Assembly: GCA_003445125.1 (NCBI GenBank)
Contig: DLVP01000201.1
Span: 2,265 to 11,906, forward strand
Direction of reading: 5' to 3'
Source: Oscillospiraceae bacterium
Lineage (GTDB): Bacteria; Bacillota; Clostridia; Oscillospirales; Ruminococcaceae
Length of the DNA: 9,642 nucleotides
The position numbers were made by a program, and so were the translations under genes. The notes beneath the pieces are model-generated. The model had not been told where the DNA came from. It searched no databases and saw only the letters and a list, made by a program, of their open reading frames with translations. Shown piece by piece: positions 6,111-9,642 of the stretch; the stretch's first letter is position 1; every line of letters starts with the position of its first letter.

Positions 6111-8198
6111 TTAATATTTTCTCAGATTCGGAAACACGGAAATCGCCACCAGCCAAAACGCCTGATAGACCAAAGCGGTGATGAAATTGATCTGGGTAAG
6201 TCCGCTGACAAAGGTGAAAAAGCTCACTAGGGCAAAGCCGAGAATCATCGAGCCGACCTGCAGAGTGACCGCCAGACCGACCGCATTTTTGGCGGCGATG
6301 GAAGCCATCAGCGTGGAGATGAAGGACAGCAGACCGCCGCTGTGTGCCGCTTTGGCGGGAGCAGTCATGGTCTGTGCGCAGTAAGTATCGCACTGCTGGC
6401 TGAGGATTTTGGGGACAATTTCCAGATAGTCGTCGGAAATGTTGAAAATGTACGTCAGCTTGCGGGCGGTAATGTTGCAGTCGCAATTTTTCACCAGAAC
6501 GCTGATCTTCGCACGGGAGAGGCGCTGAAGAATCGCGGTGATTTCGGGATCGGCATTGTAGCTGACCACAAAGAAAGCTGCCAGTTCGCCGGAGTTGGCA
6601 AGGTAGACGATTTCTCTGCCGTCGCGCTTGTATTTGGCTTCAAATTCGCGGGACGGTACGTCGATGCCGTGCGTGCGCAGCAGTTCGCGGTTGCCGAGCA
6701 GGATTCGCTTGGAACCGACCCAGGCACTCAGTCCCATTTCATCCTCATAAGTGAGAGAATCCACCTGCTTGAGAAAACGGGCGTTGTCCTGAATGATCTT
6801 CATAAAGACGTTGCACAGCGGGATGTTGGCGGCTTTGGTGATGCTGGCGGCATCAATGATGCAGTCGTCAATCTTGTAGTCGCCGAACGTCTCAAAGTGG
6901 TGAAGAAAAATGGAATTACGGTTGAACAGCTCGGCACAGTCGAAATAGACCGCGCTGGCTTCGCCCACGTTGTCCAGCGCCGTCATTCCGGCAACCATGC
7001 CGCCGTGCTTCGCCGCTTTCCGGTTGGCACGCAGCAGAGGAAGATTGCAGCAGATTGTGGAGGCAAACGGCGTAGCAAGTGCCATAGCGGCACAGGCGGA
7101 GTCGATGGCTTGCACAAAATTTTTGGTGAAAAAGAAATTGAGAACACCAATCATCAGTGACCCGATCAGTACGATCGGAGCCATGAAGCGGGACACGGAG
7201 TCGGAAGAATCCTCGGCGTAGGAGTTTTTAATAAAATCCGAGAGAAAATTCGTCGGACGGCTGATGCAGATGAGCGGGGAAGGAAGGTCGAGATTTTTTG
7301 TCATTTCTCCGGTAAGACGGGCGTCACCGACAATATCGCAGGCGTATTTTTCCACGTGTTGATCGGACACCATGGCAAAGCCGGAGGCAATGCGCGAAAC
7401 CATCAGCTGCTTGCCGACGGAATTGAAAAGAAGTGCCAGTGTTGCCAGCGGTGCGAAAAGGGAATTGACCGTGGTATAGGAACCGGAGGTCAGCATCAGC
7501 GTAATCAGCTGAACCGCACAGAACACCGGAAGCATGGCAGGCAGGGTGTCGCTGTTGGCTTTGAAGCGGAACAGTGCTGACAGACCGTTGGCAAAGGTCG
7601 AATAACAAACGGCAACGGAAAAAGCCACCAGCACGAGCGAAATCGCCGCGGAGAAAATCGGGTCGGTGTTGGGGTTGAAAAAGATGTTCCAGTCGGACTT
7701 AATCACCTGCAAAAAAGTGATTCCCGCCAAAAGCACGGAGCATACCGCCGTCACGGCAATGCGCAGGCGAATGGAATTGCGCAGTCCCCGCAGATCGGCA
7801 AAAATGCTGTCTTTCTGGGAATAGCTTTCAAAATCGTCAATCTCGTCGTCTTCGATTTTTTCGCTTTCCGGTTCGTCTTCGCCGACATCGATGGGAAATT
7901 TGAGCGGAGCGCTCTGCTCCCCGTTCTTAAGTCCTTCCATCACGAATTTTTTCACTTCATCGGAAACTTCCTGACGGCTGAGGGGTTTGACGGGTTCTTC
8001 GGCGACCGTTTTTTTCGGTTCCTCCGGGAAAGTGACTTTAAAGACGGACTTTTCTGTGATTTCTGCGGAAGAAACCTCAGAAGGAGCCTCCGCGGGCTTT
8101 TTCGGAACCGTTCCGATCGGTTTTGAAGCGGGTTTTCGGGTCGCCCGATCGCCGAGAACTTCGGCGAGGATATCGTCTACGCTGTATTCTTTCGGCAT
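6111..8198 (-). CDS. P-type-ATPase-like membrane protein lacking catalytic motifs (pseudo-ATPase)
   Basis: A 695-residue protein. Residues 1-140 are hydrophilic, Pro/Lys/Glu-rich and probably disordered, starting MPKEYSVDDILAEVLG and ending in an acidic stretch. Four hydrophobic segments follow (about 145-165, 180-202, 219-239, 244-265). After a short cytoplasmic stretch containing LTGE (295-298) come two more (338-357, 361-389). The second of these reads ACAAMALATP (368-377), where metal P1B-ATPases have CPCALGLATP. Then RKAAKHGGMVAGMTALDNVG and VYFD match the normal approach to the phosphorylation site. D420 is kept, but DKTGTLT has become DCAELFN. The N/P-domain pattern persists (GLSAWVGSKRILLGNREL; DGREIVYLANSG), TGDN is replaced by KNCDCN (570-575), and no GDGxND is seen. 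Two C-terminal helices follow. ATG at 8198 has GAAAGGA at 8 nt; upstream ATGs at 8207 and 8261 lack a well-spaced site. Probably a non-pumping structural or regulatory protein. Confidence 0.85.
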   Translation of the reverse strand: MPKEYSVDDILAEVLGDRATRKPASKPIGTVPKKPAEAPSEVSSAEITEKSVFKVTFPEEPKKTVAEEPVKPLSRQEVSDEVKKFVMEGLKNGEQSAPLKFPIDVGEDEPESEKIEDDEIDDFESYSQKDSIFADLRGLRNSIRLRIAVTAVCSVLLAGITFLQVIKSDWNIFFNPNTDPIFSAAISLVLVAFSVAVCYSTFANGLSALFRFKANSDTLPAMLPVFCAVQLITLMLTSGSYTTVNSLFAPLATLALLFNSVGKQLMVSRIASGFAMVSDQHVEKYACDIVGDARLTGEMTKNLDLPSPLICISRPTNFLSDFIKNSYAEDSSDSVSRFMAPIVLIGSLMIGVLNFFFTKNFVQAIDSACAAMALATPFASTICCNLPLLRANRKAAKHGGMVAGMTALDNVGEASAVYFDCAELFNRNSIFLHHFETFGDYKIDDCIIDAASITKAANIPLCNVFMKIIQDNARFLKQVDSLTYEDEMGLSAWVGSKRILLGNRELLRTHGIDVPSREFEAKYKRDGREIVYLANSGELAAFFVVSYNADPEITAILQRLSRAKISVLVKNCDCNITARKLTYIFNISDDYLEIVPKILSQQCDTYCAQTMTAPAKAAHSGGLLSFISTLMASIAAKNAVGLAVTLQVGSMILGFALVSFFTFVSGLTQINFITALVYQAFWLVAISVFPNLRKY

Positions 8199-8213
8199 CT
8201 CAGTCATCCTTTC
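8199..8213 (-). promoter_or_regulatory. Ribosome binding site deciding the start of the P-type-ATPase-like gene
   Basis: GAAAGGA (8207-8213 on the - strand) lies inside the last codons of the methyltransferase gene and 8 nt before the ATG at 8198. The ATG at 8207, which forms an ATGA overlap with the methyltransferase stop, directly abuts this site and so has no workable spacing. Translation is probably coupled to the upstream gene. Confidence 0.65.
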
Positions 8214-8998
8214 TTGTTCACGGCAGGTATGCCGAGTCTTTGTCTTGCGATTTCGTAGCACAGAACCGACGCGGCTACGGACGCGTTGAGGGAGTTAATC
8301 TTTCCGAGCATGGGGAGCGAAACGGTGAAATCACAGGTTTCCTTCACCAGACGGCTGACGCCCTTTCCTTCGGAGCCGACAACCAGACCGACTGCGCCGG
8401 AAAAATCGGTTTCGCACCAATGCTTTCCGTCCATGTCGGCGGCATAAAACCAAACGCCCTTCTTTTTCAGCTCTTCCATGGTGGAAACAATGTTGGCAAC
8501 GCGGGCGACGGGAACGTATTCCACCGCACCCGCAGAGGTTTTTCCGACCACGGCGGTCAACCCGACGTTGTGCCTTTTCGGAATGATCACGCCGTCTGCA
8601 CCGCAGGCTTCGGCAGTTCGCAGAATTGCGCCGAGGTTGTGCGGGTCTTCCAATTCATCGGTAATAATCAGAAACGGCGGATGTCCTGCCGCCTTTGCCC
8701 GATCGAGTATCTCCTCTACCGTAGCATATGTATGCGCAGCGCAGAAAGCAATGACGCCCTGATGTGCTTGTTTGGTAATGGCATCGAGCTTCTGCACGGT
8801 AACGTCCTTGACGGGAATACCTTTTTTTCCGGCGAGGGCGGCAATTTTCACAAGACTGCCTTTGTTGTCGCCCGCCGCCATCAGAATACGATCCACGGGA
8901 CGGTCGGATTTGAGCAGCTCCGTCACCGCATTGCGTCCGCAGACCATGTCGCGGTCGTTTTCGGCGGGGGAGGCGTTTTTGTATTGATTCTGATTCAT
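8204..8998 (-). CDS. rlmB: TrmH/SpoU-family RNA 2'-O-methyltransferase, RlmB type
   Basis: A 264-residue cytoplasmic SPOUT methyltransferase that uses S-adenosylmethionine, most likely forming 2'-O-methylguanosine in 23S rRNA (position 2251 in E. coli numbering). The N-terminal substrate-binding domain opens with VCGRNAVTELL (19-29), as in RlmB. The three SPOUT motifs are intact: DPHNLGAILRTAEACG (118-133, with N121 and R127), GLVVGSEGKGVSR (204-216), and SLPMLGKINSLNASVAASV (227-245) forming the knotted SAM site. The frame is open to 9067, but the ATG at 8998 has AGAGG at 6 nt and avoids overlap with the upstream gene. The final TGA falls at 8204-8206, just before the downstream gene's ribosome binding site takes over. 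The methylated nucleotide is inferred from the family; tRNA or another rRNA site is possible. Confidence 0.9.
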   Translation of the reverse strand: MNQNQYKNASPAENDRDMVCGRNAVTELLKSDRPVDRILMAAGDNKGSLVKIAALAGKKGIPVKDVTVQKLDAITKQAHQGVIAFCAAHTYATVEEILDRAKAAGHPPFLIITDELEDPHNLGAILRTAEACGADGVIIPKRHNVGLTAVVGKTSAGAVEYVPVARVANIVSTMEELKKKGVWFYAADMDGKHWCETDFSGAVGLVVGSEGKGVSRLVKETCDFTVSLPMLGKINSLNASVAASVLCYEIARQRLGIPAVNKKG

Positions 8999-9033
8999 AG
9001 AAAACCTCTGAATAATATAAGAAATTGGGGCGG

Positions 9034-9297
9034 TCAGTGCCACAGCAAAAAGAAAAGCAGACAGCACGCCGCACCGGACAGAAAGAAAACCAACGAAGAA
9101 AGAATCTGCTTTTTTCGGATTTTTTTTGCCGCCCGTTCGTTTTTTGCCAGATCGGAAACAAAAAGCTCGGCATTGAAGTTGAGCAGGTCGTCTCCGACGC
9201 GGCTTTTGTCGGATTTCACCACGAGAAATGCACGTTCAAAATAACTGCTGTTGCAGTGCTTGACTTCGATCACTTTACGGTTGATACCGCGAATCAT
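9034..9297 (-). CDS. Small tail-anchored membrane protein, function unknown
   Basis: An 87-residue protein that begins MIRGINRKVIEVKHCNSSYF and resembles small hypothetical proteins I recall from Clostridia with an MIRGxNRxxIEV start; I know no function. Residues 1-60 are soluble and predicted cytoplasmic (YFERAFLVVKSD, then DLLNFNAELF and a basic stretch, RAAKKIRKKQ). Residues about 65-86 form one C-terminal transmembrane helix (LSSLVFFLSGAACCLLFFLL), leaving only WH after it, so it is a tail-anchored design with the positive charges on the inside. ATG has AAGGTGGG 5 nt upstream. It is the first gene of the operon, 35 bp before rlmB. The good ribosome binding site and the characteristic composition make it a real gene despite its size. 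Confidence 0.75.
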   Translation of the reverse strand: MIRGINRKVIEVKHCNSSYFERAFLVVKSDKSRVGDDLLNFNAELFVSDLAKNERAAKKIRKKQILSSLVFFLSGAACCLLFFLLWH

Positions 9298-9359
9298 ATC
9301 ATCCCACCTTCCGCTTGGTATTCCTATTTTTGACGGAATGCAGGGGGATATGCAGATAA

Positions 9360-9427
9360 AGTTTTCAACATTTACAAAGCGTAATTTCCCCTTGCCTGTT
9401 GAAAACTATGTTGAAAGTGTTAAAAAG
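9360..9427. repeat. Cluster of four TGTTGAAAA-type 9-mers with an inverted repeat
   Basis: The 157-bp gap 9298-9454 contains TTTTCAACA (9362-9370, reverse orientation), TGTTGAAAA (9397-9405), TGTTGAAAG (9409-9417) and TGTTAAAAA (9418-9426). The first two form an 11-bp perfect inverted repeat (9360-9370 with 9397-9407, 26 nt apart). The 9-mers differ from the DnaA box TGTGGATAA at two or three positions. They could be variant DnaA boxes or the operator of an unknown regulator. The cluster lies upstream of the rlmB operon. I see no clear -35/-10 pair for that operon here. Confidence 0.6.
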
Positions 9428-9454
9428 TCGGCTGTTTTTCAGTGCAGTTCCCGA

Positions 9455-9642
9455 TTAGTCGGGGCGATAAGAAGTCAAAAAAGCAATTGCTCTTTGTATA
9501 GAATCCTTGGAGTTTTTCCAGTCGGCGTTTTCGCCGCTGTTGCGGTAGTCAAACATTGTGGTAAAGTGTGTGACATCCTCTCGAAGACGAGCAAGCGCAG
9601 GCTTGACCAGTTCCTCGCAATCGCCGTAAAAATCGGAAACCT
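9455..9642 (-). CDS. Hypothetical protein, C-terminal fragment (5' end outside window)
   Basis: The - strand is open from the window edge to a TAA at 9455-9457, giving the last 61 residues of a protein. It reads VSDFYGDCEELVKPALARLR, then EDVTHFTTMFDYRNSG, ENADWKNSKDSI and AIAFLTSYRPD. The composition is balanced and acidic, without membrane segments, and unlike the shadow frames, which are Arg/Ser/Thr-rich. The other two frames on this strand close or look artificial. I do not recognise the family. It lies 157 bp upstream of the rlmB operon in the same direction; no terminator is visible after its stop. Confidence 0.65.
   Translation of the reverse strand, partial: VSDFYGDCEELVKPALARLREDVTHFTTMFDYRNSGENADWKNSKDSIQRAIAFLTSYRPD

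Noticed and set aside
4854..6230. 458-codon open frame on the + strand opposite the M23 gene
   Set aside because: It is the antisense shadow of the intact M23 gene, rich in Gly, Val, His and Arg with no family motif and no ribosome binding site. The - strand frame has a signal anchor and a full zinc site.
8999..9067. Upstream start at 9067 for rlmB with a hydrophobic N terminus
   Set aside because: It overlaps the 87-aa gene and would give a soluble RNA methyltransferase a membrane segment. The ATG at 8998 has AGAGG at 6 nt.
8123..9244. 373-codon open frame on the + strand opposite the rlmB gene
   Set aside because: Antisense shadow of rlmB and the 87-aa gene: no recognisable domain, and the - strand frames carry complete SPOUT motifs and good ribosome binding sites.
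9360..9427. Replication origin
   Set aside because: The repeats resemble DnaA boxes only loosely, and neither dnaA nor dnaN is visible, so only a repeat cluster is reported.
9523..9536. CGGCGTTTTCGCCG hairpin near the right edge
   Set aside because: Short, inside the partial coding sequence, with no T-run on either strand; expected by chance at this GC content.

Overview
The window looks like chromosome of an anaerobic Gram-positive bacterium of the Clostridia, probably a gut Oscillospiraceae/Ruminococcaceae-type organism. The grounds are a pyruvate:ferredoxin oxidoreductase, a PflX-type radical SAM enzyme, strong AGGAGG-type ribosome binding sites, TTG starts on some genes, GC-rich terminators and one-membrane-style exported proteins. 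This placement is inference; nothing in the window names a species. Nothing points to a phage, transposon, plasmid or CRISPR array, and no tRNA or rRNA gene was recognised.

Left part (1-767): the 3' end of a PFOR gene (nifJ) runs on the + strand and ends at a strong terminator. The 231 bp between it and the next gene hold three GC-rich hairpins in a row and no gene. All later genes are on the - strand.

Middle left (768-3488), read right to left: a TetR-type repressor gene starts from a textbook promoter (TTGACA, 17 bp, TATAAT) with a palindromic operator in its spacer. It is followed by a small single-pass membrane protein with an exported beta-rich domain and, 3 bp further on, a CDP-alcohol phosphatidyltransferase. 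These three look like one autoregulated envelope or lipid unit. An AraC-type regulator with a GyrI-like effector-binding domain follows, probably from its own promoter.

Middle and right (3541-9297), read right to left: a six-gene operon. It runs from an 87-aa tail-anchored membrane protein to a SPOUT 2'-O-methyltransferase (rlmB type), a 695-residue P-type-ATPase-like membrane protein, an M23 peptidoglycan endopeptidase, a PflX-type radical SAM protein, and a YjbR/MmcQ-family gene broken by a frameshift. Two junctions are ATGA overlaps and the other gaps are short. A strong terminator closes the operon at 3541-3569.

Right edge (9298-9642): a 157-bp AT-rich intergenic region carries four DnaA-box-like 9-mers, two of them forming an 11-bp inverted repeat. 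Beyond it is the 3' end of an unidentified - strand gene.

The most unusual item is the P-type-ATPase-like protein. It keeps the fold landmarks (the ALATP helix, the AAKHG region and the Asp at the phosphorylation site) but has lost DKTGTLT apart from that Asp, and also TGDN, GDGxND and the CPC metal site. It is probably a non-transporting pseudo-ATPase sitting in an operon with a cell-wall hydrolase.
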